From NCBI RefSeq assembly GCF_011046735.1, contig NZ_CP049258.1, positions 3,862,001 through 3,926,000 of the forward strand: DNA of 64,000 nucleotides, written 5' to 3'. This stretch comes from Nordella sp. HKS 07. GTDB lineage: Bacteria > Pseudomonadota > Alphaproteobacteria > Rhizobiales > Aestuariivirgaceae. The position numbers were made by a program, and so were the translations under genes. The notes under the pieces are model-generated. The model had not been told where the DNA came from and searched no databases. It saw nothing but the letters and a program-made list of their open reading frames with translations. The number at the start of each line of letters is the position of its first letter. The first letter of the stretch is position 1. Positions 17,992 through 27,700 of the stretch are shown piece after piece.

Positions 17992-19466
17992 TGCGAGCTT
18001 GCCGTGAGACGCCATGCCGCCTTGGCGTTGCTGGCCTTTGTTGCCCAAGCCAGTTTGCCTTCGTGGAAGGACGGGAGAATCAGCAAGTTCCAGCGGCGTA
18101 GATCAATGCGGCGTACGGCATCGGTTTCCGTTCCGCCGGAGGCCCGCACGTCCTTCGCCTGCTTCAGCAGATCCTCGATGAAGTCCGCGGCGCGTAATAG
18201 ATCGTTCGCACGCGCGAGCTGGCCGTGCCCAGGCATGAAGATGGCATCTGGCCACTGCGCCACGAGCCAGCGCAGCTTATCGACATTCCCCATGAGATCG
18301 ACACCCTCGCGGCCCTCGTCAAAAAACATATAGTAGCCGTTGAATATCAGATCACCCGTTGCGATCACGTTGAATTTCGGCACACGCACGATGAGATCGC
18401 CATGCGTGTGGCCCGGCCCCAGGTGGAGTAACTCTACTTGTTGACCGCCGACCTGGATGGTCGTGCCGGCCGGCGAGACCAGACGATCGGGCAACACCTC
18501 CGCGTGGCGACTCCACCATGCGCCGTCGCGGGCCCTCATGAAATCCGGCGCTTTGTCGAAGGCGAAGCGTTCGGCATTAGGGAACAGCACGTTCCCGTGC
18601 GAATGGTCGTAGTGATAGTGCGTGTTGACGGTCATCGTGACCGGCAATAGCGTGCTCTTCCGCAGCCAGCGCATCAGCGCGTGCGAAGCCGGTGGGAATT
18701 TTGTGTCGACAAGAAGCACGTCGTCGCCATCTTCCACGACCAAGGTATTACCGCCGCCATTGAGGGCGACGTGGATGCCGGGCGCAACTCGCTGGCAATC
18801 AAGCCGCACGTAGAGGTCGTAGAAAGCGTATGCAAGTCGCCCCGCAAGGAGAGCAATGGCGACGATGAGCGTCGCAATGTTCAATGACGCCAAACCATAG
18901 ATCCAGGCGGCCCAGACGATGATCGAGAACAGGAATCCAAAGTAATTGCGGCGCGGCAGCGTATCGCCATCGATCCGATCGCCGGCGAGATGACGAATCT
19001 CAAGTTGCCGCGCGCCGCTGAGCGAGCGGTCCTTCACGAAAGTGAAGTGCGAAAGCCAGAATTTCCGCAGCACACGAAATCCCCAGCCATAGGCCTGTTC
19101 GCAGGAGCTGAAGCGGCTGCGCCCGTCGGGCAATGGTTCTACCGAATAAGTATGCCGCGCATAGAAGCCGGGCAGAGCTGTAACCTCCCAGGTCACCTTA
19201 CGTCCCGGCTCCAGCTCGACAACCTTTGCGATCGCCGGAAACTTGTAGCCGTACCATGGCCGGATTGGCTCGAAACACCAGACGAGTTGGCGTCCGAGCT
19301 CCAGGCGTCGATTGGCACACCAGAAGAAGCATGTGTTCCAACGCGGCCACAGTCGAGGCTGATCGAAGGCCTGCCATAGCTGATCGGCGGAAACGGCGAG
19401 CTCTATCGAACCGTGCACCGGCTGCATGTCTTTCGATCGTTCAAGTGTGTCCTTGTTGCCTCGCAT
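17988..19466 (-). CDS. SRPBCC domain - membrane helix - metallo-beta-lactamase-fold hydrolase fusion
   Basis: A 492-residue fusion. Residues 1-150 look like an SRPBCC (START-like) hydrophobic-ligand domain: IELAVSADQLWQAFDQPRLWP and the GRKVTWEV strand. Two hydrophobic stretches (about 175-215) suggest membrane anchoring. The C-terminal half is a metallo-beta-lactamase fold with all zinc motifs: THYHYDHSHGN, GPGHTHGD, ATGDLIFNG and PGHG. The SRPBCC half would bind a lipid-like ligand and the other half hydrolyse an ester, lactone or similar bond. The start at 19466 is 3 bp after the GMC gene stop; an internal ATG at 19427 is an alternative. The nitroreductase-like gene follows with a 4-bp overlap. 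Confidence 0.82.
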   Translation of the reverse strand: MRGNKDTLERSKDMQPVHGSIELAVSADQLWQAFDQPRLWPRWNTCFFWCANRRLELGRQLVWCFEPIRPWYGYKFPAIAKVVELEPGRKVTWEVTALPGFYARHTYSVEPLPDGRSRFSSCEQAYGWGFRVLRKFWLSHFTFVKDRSLSGARQLEIRHLAGDRIDGDTLPRRNYFGFLFSIIVWAAWIYGLASLNIATLIVAIALLAGRLAYAFYDLYVRLDCQRVAPGIHVALNGGGNTLVVEDGDDVLLVDTKFPPASHALMRWLRKSTLLPVTMTVNTHYHYDHSHGNVLFPNAERFAFDKAPDFMRARDGAWWSRHAEVLPDRLVSPAGTTIQVGGQQVELLHLGPGHTHGDLIVRVPKFNVIATGDLIFNGYYMFFDEGREGVDLMGNVDKLRWLVAQWPDAIFMPGHGQLARANDLLRAADFIEDLLKQAKDVRASGGTETDAVRRIDLRRWNLLILPSFHEGKLAWATKASNAKAAWRLTASSQ

Positions 19467-19469
19467 CCG

Positions 19470-22400
19470 TCATTCCCGTGCCGTCTGGTTGAGATGAGAC
19501 ACGACCGCCGGATAGACATCGCGGGCGGCGTTCTTGCCAAAGATGCTGTCGAGATGCCCTGTTTCTGCAATGACGTGGCGCTCGTATAGATGGCGGCCGT
19601 TGGTGCCAGCGAGCAGTTCCATAGTTTTGATGGTGCCGGGGGGCGCGAAGCAGTGGTTCAGCGTACCATGGAAGAACAGTGTCGGTATGGCGAAGTTGCG
19701 CAGGTTGGCGTCGCACAAATAGTCGTCGGTGCCGTCGGCCCGAATAACATGGCCCGCCCGCGCGATGGCTGAAAGGTGGCGAAACGCCGTGACGTTCGCA
19801 GTGCCGAACATTTCCGGCATTGCCTCGAGAGTACCTTCGTTGAGCTGTTGGAGCTGATAGAGCTGCCCATAGAGGGCTGTAATACGCCGGCTGGTCAGAT
19901 TGTGGCTTCGGTCGTCGGATCGGAACGGATAACCGAAGCCTATGATCACGTCGACAATGCGTTCGAAAAGAGGACGATCGACACTCGAGCGCGCGTCCAC
20001 CAGCTTGATTCCGATGAGGTGAAGCAGATCGGGTGCGTGCAGGTATGCCAGAATCCGCTGTGGCAACCATGGAACCACCGCATGTGTAGAAATTTGTGAG
20101 ATCGCGGCCGCCCGGACATATTTCAAACCCGTCAACATGGCCATGCTGAAGGTCATTGCCCCGTAGCAGTGAGTGAGCATTTGCACGGTGTTGCTTCCGG
20201 ACCTGTTGCGCACATAGTCGACAGCTGGCTGATAGTCGTATTTGGCGACGACATCAGCATTCCATTGCTCGTGTGAATATTGTAAATCGGTGCTCGCCCG
20301 GTAGTCCAGGAGCCAGCAATCGTAGCCAGCGGCGTAGACGAATTCGAGCATATTGGTGTCGATCGTGTCGATCGAGAAGATCAAGCTCGATACGCCAAGG
20401 CCGTGAACGAAGATAACCGGTCCCTTGCGGCCCCCCTTATAGCGCGTCAGGCGCAGCTTCTTGCCATCGGCGGTATCGAAGAAATGCACTTCCGGAGCGC
20501 TGACGCGCAACGGCCGCTTGATCCGTGTCGTGTGCGGGTCGAAGGCGACGGGGCGGGCGATCGGACCACCGAAACTATCGAATATCCGCCCAGCGAAGAA
20601 ACGGCCGAAGTCTGCGGCCATTTTGAGGCGCGCAGACAGGTTTGGAGCGTCGGTCACCACCATCGTGCGCAACTGGTTGATAAAATCATGCGCGGCAATA
20701 TTCAAAATTCCTTCGTAGAGCACTGGCCCGGATTCATCGGCGCCTTGATGGATGGTCACGGCGAGCGTCGTCGTGTCTCGCCAAAGATCGAAGCCGCGGT
20801 CGTCATGGATGCTCTTGATGCCGCGCATGAAGTAACGGCCGCCGTCGCGCGCCGTCAGCGGCATCGCATAGTTCATCTGCTTGGTCTCGACGCGGCCGGG
20901 ATCGACGATGAACAGGTTGAAGCGACCGCCCGAAACGGTGAGGGGATCGGGCGAGAGCGCGTGGGCCTCGAAGGTCCCAATCAACTCGGCTTCATGGTCG
21001 CGTTCGTTGATAAAACGGTTAGCATCCTGTGCATGCACGGTGCAAATGAATGAGGCATCGGACTTGGGGCCACCATTCGCAGGTTGAATGGTTCCGCTCA
21101 TCCGCTCTGTGAACTGAATGCCGGTGGTTCTAACCGCAGCCGCATCTGCTGCGGGCTGCCGGGGTGTGAGATCGATATTGCGCTTCTCCCGCTGCGCCAG
21201 GCGGATCATCGCGCGTTCCGAAATCGCGGAGATGGTGAGGAGCGGGTTGACCCCGAGCGAACGGGGTATCATTGAGCCGTCGCAAACATAGAGGCCGGGA
21301 TGGATGGCGGTTCCGCTGTTGCCGGCATAGACACGGCAATCGCCATCGAGCACGCCAAGGGAGGCTTCCTTGCCCATTGGGCAGCCGCCGAGGGGATGTA
21401 CGGTAACGAGCCGATGTTGCATCAGCTTGCTCCATATTGGGTTGGGAACATAGGTGCCGCCGGTCGCCTGCACGGCGGTGCGGATCTTCTCAGCAATGCG
21501 GCCGTACGTTGCGGAGCTCCCTATCGCCGGCCAATCGACCACGAGGCGGTCCTGAGCCAGCCGCATCTCGCCATTCGATCCATCATGCGCCATCGCGAGG
21601 AAGGTCTGGGTTTGGTTGACCGCTCCGCGATAGGGGCCGAAGGTGAGGCTTTCCACTTCCCGGCTGATTTCCGATAGACGGTCACCCTCGTCGGTGTCGC
21701 GGCCGAGAGCCACCGAGGCGATCGCCATGACATCTGGAAGAAACGATCCGAGGCCTCCCGGTATGACGCCTTCCTCGATGACTATGCCGTCGTCCAGCTC
21801 CGGCGTGGCGCGTAAATCGATTAGGCCGGCAATGGTCGGGCCGACCGGGCGCTTGTTCGATTTTGCCGGATCATAGTCAGCCGCTTCGACGCCAATGCCG
21901 ATCCCGTCGATTGGCATGTCGTTGTTATAACCGAAAGCGAGCACGTCGCCATTGCCGGTGAAGCCCGTGCCGATCCTGCTTGACACGGAAAGTCCGCGGT
22001 CACGCGAGCGGAGCAAAATTTCTGTCGAGCCGAGCGTGCCGGCGGCGAGCACGACGATACGCGCCGACACAGTACTCTCATCATCCGCGAATAGTTGGCG
22101 GCCGAAGCCCAAAGGAACATAGGCGATGCGCCAGCCGCCGGCAGCGCGTCCGACCGCACGGACGCGAACGCCGCAGAAGACCTCCGCGCCGCCAGCGGCT
22201 GCATCAGCAACGTAATTCATCAGCGTCGTGTTCTTCGCTCCGACGTTACAGCCCGAACAGCAGTCTCCACATAAGGTGCACGCCCGCTGATGCACGCCGG
22301 CGCTGTTAACTCGTTCCTCGAACGTCACATTTATGGGCGGGCGCTCATAGGTGACGCCCAGTGCCGTGGCAGCCCTTTCAAGCGCCTTTAGTTTGTTAAG

Positions 22401-22859
22401 TTGAGTCATGTTGAGCGGGTAGGGCTCAGGCGACAGCATTGTTCTCGCGCGGCGGTAGCCTTCCTCGAGATCAGCGTCCACGATACCTGAAGGCCATTTA
22501 GGATCCTCGAAAACGCGTTTGTCGACTTCGATTGCCACGTTGGCGTTGATCAGCGAGGTTCCACCCAACCCGCAGCCGACCAGCACGTTCATGTCCGGGT
22601 TGACATGGAGGTCGAAAATTGCCGTCGGCCTGCCGTAACGCCCGATCTGGGAGCCACTGATCTGAATTTGCGCAAGCGCCTTCGTCGGCGTGTCGGGATA
22701 TTCGCCCGGCAAGTGTTCGAGGCCGCGTTCAAGGATCGCCACGCGATAGCCCATGCGGGTGAGTCGGCTAGCGGAGACGCCACCGCCATAGCCCGAGCCT
22801 ACAACGACGACGTCGTAAGCAGGCTTCATCTGAGACAACTGCCGAGACAAACGTCGCAT
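19470..22859 (-). CDS. GMC oxidoreductase (cholesterol oxidase-like) fused to alpha/beta hydrolase
   Basis: A 1129-residue two-enzyme fusion. The N-terminus has the FAD-binding motif VVVGSGYGGGVSASRL and ILERG, then VGCGLGGTSLINANV of the GMC/cholesterol-oxidase group, a Cys-rich insert CTLCGDCCSGCNVGAKN (residues ~215-230) that may bind an iron-sulphur cluster, and the GMC C-terminal HPLGGCPMG with DGSMIPRSLGVNP. The C-terminal ~300 residues are an alpha/beta hydrolase: VIFVHGLGVS, a possible nucleophile region in MLTHCYGAM, and a histidine in ETGHLDS. It would oxidise an alcohol (sterol- or terpenoid-like) and hydrolyse an ester. In the hydrolase the nucleophile elbow reads H-C-Y-G, with Cys instead of Ser. 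The gene lies 31 bp after the phosphoesterase gene. Confidence 0.88.
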   Translation of the reverse strand: MRRLSRQLSQMKPAYDVVVVGSGYGGGVSASRLTRMGYRVAILERGLEHLPGEYPDTPTKALAQIQISGSQIGRYGRPTAIFDLHVNPDMNVLVGCGLGGTSLINANVAIEVDKRVFEDPKWPSGIVDADLEEGYRRARTMLSPEPYPLNMTQLNKLKALERAATALGVTYERPPINVTFEERVNSAGVHQRACTLCGDCCSGCNVGAKNTTLMNYVADAAAGGAEVFCGVRVRAVGRAAGGWRIAYVPLGFGRQLFADDESTVSARIVVLAAGTLGSTEILLRSRDRGLSVSSRIGTGFTGNGDVLAFGYNNDMPIDGIGIGVEAADYDPAKSNKRPVGPTIAGLIDLRATPELDDGIVIEEGVIPGGLGSFLPDVMAIASVALGRDTDEGDRLSEISREVESLTFGPYRGAVNQTQTFLAMAHDGSNGEMRLAQDRLVVDWPAIGSSATYGRIAEKIRTAVQATGGTYVPNPIWSKLMQHRLVTVHPLGGCPMGKEASLGVLDGDCRVYAGNSGTAIHPGLYVCDGSMIPRSLGVNPLLTISAISERAMIRLAQREKRNIDLTPRQPAADAAAVRTTGIQFTERMSGTIQPANGGPKSDASFICTVHAQDANRFINERDHEAELIGTFEAHALSPDPLTVSGGRFNLFIVDPGRVETKQMNYAMPLTARDGGRYFMRGIKSIHDDRGFDLWRDTTTLAVTIHQGADESGPVLYEGILNIAAHDFINQLRTMVVTDAPNLSARLKMAADFGRFFAGRIFDSFGGPIARPVAFDPHTTRIKRPLRVSAPEVHFFDTADGKKLRLTRYKGGRKGPVIFVHGLGVSSLIFSIDTIDTNMLEFVYAAGYDCWLLDYRASTDLQYSHEQWNADVVAKYDYQPAVDYVRNRSGSNTVQMLTHCYGAMTFSMAMLTGLKYVRAAAISQISTHAVVPWLPQRILAYLHAPDLLHLIGIKLVDARSSVDRPLFERIVDVIIGFGYPFRSDDRSHNLTSRRITALYGQLYQLQQLNEGTLEAMPEMFGTANVTAFRHLSAIARAGHVIRADGTDDYLCDANLRNFAIPTLFFHGTLNHCFAPPGTIKTMELLAGTNGRHLYERHVIAETGHLDSIFGKNAARDVYPAVVSHLNQTARE

Positions 22860-22890
22860 AACTATACTCCCGCGCCTTGCGACGCTGCAT

Positions 22891-24642
22891 TTAGTTGATC
22901 TCGATAGGGCCTTCGATCAGATGCGGTTTGAGTGGTGGGTTGCGCAGTGTCCCACTCCGTGGTTCGCGCGGCACCTGTTTCAGACCAATGGGATAGATCA
23001 TAAGCCTGCCGGCAGGTCCGAAGCGCAGGCGAAGGAAACACTTATAGTCTTGGATCCGGAGCGCCGCGAACGCCTCGTCCCAATGTCTGCCAAAGAGAGT
23101 GAGCGAGAGCAGGAAATAGATGCCAAGGGTTGTTGCTGATAGCACACCGGCGGCGAGTCCGGTCGCGATGATGAAGCAGCCGGCTGGGATGGCCGAAAAC
23201 CATCGCGCAAGAATACATGTCGCGATCATCACAAGGATTGCGTGGATCGCGCCGTGCAGCGCGCCGACGACCAAACGCCAATATGAGGGAAAGTCTGCCA
23301 AATAGAAGTAGCCGGCGATGGAAAGTAGAAGCAGTAGGGTCGGCCATGGGGAGATCAGCCCGAGTGCCATGTAGTTCTGCGCCGTGACGGCAAATGACGG
23401 CAGCGGCTGTGGCACCAGTGACGCCTGCAACGACGTACCGAGATAGGCGGCCTGGGCATTGAGAAGCCAAATGAAGAAGGCATAGAAACCTGCGACAGTC
23501 GCGGTGTATTGCCAGTTCAAGGCCGCGAAGAAAAAATTTCGGAGCGTCAGCGTCTTGGACACCGCTTGGTCGGGGAACGTTGCAGGCTTTTTGTTGACCT
23601 GGTCACGCGCAAGGCTGAATTTCCGCGTGTAGGTCTGGCCAGCGACGCCTGGCACGCCAGGGTGCGGGTATGGCCAGGCGAATATTCTATCCGTCAGTTG
23701 ATGCGTCGGGTGCAGAAAGGCTCCACCGCCACCGGCGGTAATATAGTTGCAATCGCCCTCAACGAAGCGGCAGTAGTGATGACTATCGCCGGTTAGGATG
23801 AGACACAAGCGGTGCCCCTTTCCGGCAAGACCGGCGAGGGACTCGAGATAGGAGAAATTCCTGAATTTTGGCTCAGGATCTTGCGGGTCCACATAAGCCC
23901 AGCTTGGCTGACCTGTGCATAGGATGAGCCGGGAGCCCGGCTTCATCCATTCTCTCGCGATATGAGAAAAGTAGTCAATCTGCGGCTGGTCGATGTAGCC
24001 GCTCAATTGAACATCCGCACCCCAGAGCCACCATTCGTGCGGCAGCTCGATGGCAAAATAGCTGCGAACCTGCTGGGTCGCTCGTCCACCGACATTTCGA
24101 CCTGGCCGCGCACTCGCCCAGTTGTCAGAGTTCCGGCGGCGACAGAATAGACCAAGAAAGGCAAGCAGACCATCGTACCAATCGTGATTGCCTGGCACGG
24201 CATAAACATGGGGCGGATGAGCCGGGTCGATTTTCCCTGCCGCGGCTTCTCTGAACGGAGCTTCGAGGCGTTCCTGGTAACTGTCACGCGATGCTGTCGG
24301 ATAGATCTGGTCGCCGCCCATCACAAGGATGCGTCCGCGTAACAGCGGCTCATTTACGCCCCCAACCGTCAACTGAGGATCGGCAAGCAGCCGCGCCATG
24401 GCGTAGGTCGAATTCCAGCCGTCGCCAGTATCGGCTATGAAGTCGAGCCAGAAATCGTCATTGGCGCTTTCCTGGCTGTAATCGTGCGCGTGATCGATGG
24501 CATCGGGGTCAATCGGTCGCGATGCTGCCACGGACTCTCGCCGATCGGCAAATTCACCAAAGACCGTCGAAATGGCGACGCGGATAGCGATAGCAATGAG
24601 TCGCGGTGGATCGTACCACCCCACCATTCTAGGCCGAGGCAC
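22891..24642 (-). CDS. metallophosphoesterase with C-terminal membrane domain
   Basis: A 583-residue calcineurin-like phosphoesterase. Metal-binding motifs are present in order: IADTGDGWN, VMGGDQIYP, VPGNHDWYDG and LTGDSHHYCRF, with a final glycine-rich ITAGGGGAF. The C-terminal half contains five or six hydrophobic helices (about 365-545), so the catalytic part would be tethered to the membrane. It is the first gene of the four-gene operon (phosphoesterase, GMC-hydrolase, SRPBCC-MBL, nitroreductase-like). A membrane-bound phosphatase in front of lipid-type oxidoreductases suggests dephosphorylation of a lipid or prenyl phosphate, but that is inference. The divergent 150-bp gap to the HTH gene should hold both promoters. 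Confidence 0.85.
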   Translation of the reverse strand: MPRPRMVGWYDPPRLIAIAIRVAISTVFGEFADRRESVAASRPIDPDAIDHAHDYSQESANDDFWLDFIADTGDGWNSTYAMARLLADPQLTVGGVNEPLLRGRILVMGGDQIYPTASRDSYQERLEAPFREAAAGKIDPAHPPHVYAVPGNHDWYDGLLAFLGLFCRRRNSDNWASARPGRNVGGRATQQVRSYFAIELPHEWWLWGADVQLSGYIDQPQIDYFSHIAREWMKPGSRLILCTGQPSWAYVDPQDPEPKFRNFSYLESLAGLAGKGHRLCLILTGDSHHYCRFVEGDCNYITAGGGGAFLHPTHQLTDRIFAWPYPHPGVPGVAGQTYTRKFSLARDQVNKKPATFPDQAVSKTLTLRNFFFAALNWQYTATVAGFYAFFIWLLNAQAAYLGTSLQASLVPQPLPSFAVTAQNYMALGLISPWPTLLLLLSIAGYFYLADFPSYWRLVVGALHGAIHAILVMIATCILARWFSAIPAGCFIIATGLAAGVLSATTLGIYFLLSLTLFGRHWDEAFAALRIQDYKCFLRLRFGPAGRLMIYPIGLKQVPREPRSGTLRNPPLKPHLIEGPIEIN

Positions 24643-24793
24643 GCGATGTTCCCATTACAACAGAACACGGTAATTCAGTGTAACCGCTGTCTGCCCAAAC
24701 GTAAATTGTGAATATCTCATAACGTGCTCATCAGATCATTGGACGAACAATCTTAATTTGATTTTTTCGCCGATATCATATATTTCCTATGAC

Positions 24794-27700
24794 ATGAATG
24801 AGTCTAATCATCCCGATGAGCTCACGCCCAAACACATACGGGCGGCTCGCGCCCTTCTAGCGTGGTCGCAGCAGGATCTGGCGAAAGCAGCGCGTGTTGG
24901 AACGTCCACTGTCGCCGACTTCGAGCGCGGCTCGCGTACGCCCGTCACCAACAACGCCCAGGCCATCCGCGCGGCACTGGAGGGCGCGGGTATCAACTTC
25001 CTACCGACAGGCGCTGTGCTCGGCCCACTCGTAGCGCCCATTAACGGCGCGGACATTACAAGCACTTCGGTTCGCTGGGTCAGCGCCCAAGACCTTTCGG
25101 ATTGGGCGAACCGCACCGATGGTCCAGTCAGCCTCCCGACACTGATGGCCAAACTGGTCCAAGCCACGCCGGATCCCAACATTGAACTACGTTTCCCATC
25201 TGACGAAGGGGTTCGCCTTCCCGGGTGGGACGGCATTACCAGAGCGGCCACCGGCAACGCTTACGTCCCGAAAGGGCGCGCCGGTTGGGAGCTCGGCGTC
25301 CAGCGGCGCAACATCCAGCAGAAGGCCACCGAAGACTACGAGAAGCGGACAGCCGCCCCGAGCCCACTCGATCCCGCCGTCTCCACCTACATTTTTGTTA
25401 CCCTGCGCCATTGGCCGGGGAAAGACGCCTGGGCCAGGGCCCGCCAGGCGGAGGGCCCATGGCGCGAGGTCCGGGTCTATGATGCAGACGATCTGGTGCA
25501 TTGGATCGAGCAGCACCCAGCTGTCGGCCTCTGGATCGCGGCGCGCCTAAACAAGCGGCCGCTCGGGACGCGGGAACTCGATGAAATTTGGGAGGAGTGG
25601 TCGCTCGCCACCGAGTGGCGGCTGCCCGAGGACCTTGTGCTCACTGACCGGAGCGAGGATTCAGCCGAGGTCCTCCGATGGCTGCGCGGCGAGCCAGCCG
25701 TCCTTTCCCTGCAGGCGACCACGACCGATGAGGTGGCGGCGTTTTTTCACGCCACGCTAAGCGAACTGCCGAACGAACTCGCGGCCGCCTATCGTGCCCG
25801 CACCCTGGTGGTGACGACGGCTGAGGCGGCCCGAGCTCTAAGCAACGCGCCAGCGCCTCTGATCCTTCTTCTCACCGAGCCTGATCCGGGCCTCGCCCGC
25901 GCCCTCGCCAAGAGGGGCCACTTCGTGCTCCAGGCCTATGACGAGCGCCTGATCGGCCGTGGTGAGATCCGGGCCTTGGCACGTCCCTCGCGGGAAGGCA
26001 TCGCCACCGCCCTCCAGGCGACCGGCATAGCTGAGCCGCGGGCGAAAGCACTGGCCCACGACAGTGCGCGTAATCTTGCCGTCCTGCGTCGGCTGATCCC
26101 GGGCGCCCCTGGGCGCCTACCTTGGTGGGCGGAAGGGACTCCGCCGAAGGCGCTGCTGGCGGCGCTGCTTGCCGGCGGCTGGGTGGAGACTAGCGAGGGC
26201 GACCGCGCTCGCCTGGCCGAACTCGCTGACAAACCCTACGAGGGTGTCATCGCCGACCTAGCGCCGCTCGTGGGCTCGTTCGACAGCCCGCTGCAGAAGG
26301 TCGGGCCGGCGTGGCGCATCGCCTCGCCGTCGGACGCCTGGATTCTGCTGGCCCATCATCTGACGCGCGCCGATCTCAACCACTTTGAAAACATCGCCCA
26401 CGCGGTACTCGGCGCCCCCGATCCTCGCTTCGACATGGAGCCCGACGACCGCTGGAAGGCCGATATCCATGGCGTTCGGCCGGATTATTCGAGCCTGCTG
26501 CGGCATGGCGTGGGCCAAGTGCTGATCCTCCTGGCCCTCTGGGGGGACAAGATCCGCACAGTCGCGGACGCGCCGCGACGCGCGGACACGATCGTCGCGC
26601 GCTTGCTCCGTGACGCAGATGCACGGCGCTGGTGGTCACTCTCCGGCGACTTCCGGCTACTAGCCGAAGCTTCGCCGGATGCTTTTCTGACCGCCATCGA
26701 AGACAGTCTCGACCAGGACGATCCGCAAGTCGGTGCCCTGTTCGGCGACGAGGACGGTGGGTTATTCGGGACAGAGCGCCTGTCTGACCTGATGTGGGCG
26801 CTGGAATCCCTCGCCTGGTCGCCTGAGTGGATGCCGCGCGTGGTCCATGTCCTGGCGCGTCTCGACGCGATCGACGTCAAGCCGCGCAAATATGTTAACG
26901 GGCCGATGAACAGCCTGAGGGAAGTTCACCTCCTTTGGATTCCCCAGACCTACGCCACGCAGGAGCTTCGCATCCGTGCGCTCGACCTGATCCGCAAACG
27001 CGAGCCGGCCACAGCGTGGAAGGTGATGCTTGGTGTGCTGCCGACAGGAGGCGACACATCAAGTCCGTCGCCCCTACCGCGCTGGCGCGACTTCAGTGTC
27101 GACACGCCGGAGGTGGTGACTTGGAACCTAATCCGCCAGGGCGCGGCGAAGATCACCGAGCGGCTGATTGCCGACGTCGGCCTCGATCCTCAGCGATGGT
27201 CTGGGCTACTGGATCGGCTTGGCGACCTTGCCCCCGACCTGGACCCGGCCCTCGCAGCGCTCGAGGCGGCCGAAGCTAAGGTCAAGGACGGCGCGGATCG
27301 CGCCGCCTTCTGGGAAAAACTTCGGCGCGTCCTGCACCACCATCGACAGTTCCCCAACGCCAAGTGGTCGCTGTCGGAGGATGTGCTGAGTCGGCTGGAG
27401 GCGGTCTATGAGCGTTTCGCACCCACAGATCCGCTGGCGCGGGCGGCCTGGCTGTTCATAGGCTTTGTCGCGCTACCCAAACCAACGAGCAATGGGTGGG
27501 AAGCCGACCAGCGCGAAGTCGAGGTTGCACGACAGGTGGCGACCCAAGCCCTCTTCAAGAACGGAGGTATTTCAGCGATCCTCGGCCTAGCTCGGCTGGT
27601 GGACAGCGGCGGCTACATCGGCAAGGCGCTCTACGATAGTCGCCTCTCCGCGGCAGACGTGAACGCCCTGATCGAAACCGCGGCCCGCAGTAGCGACGCC

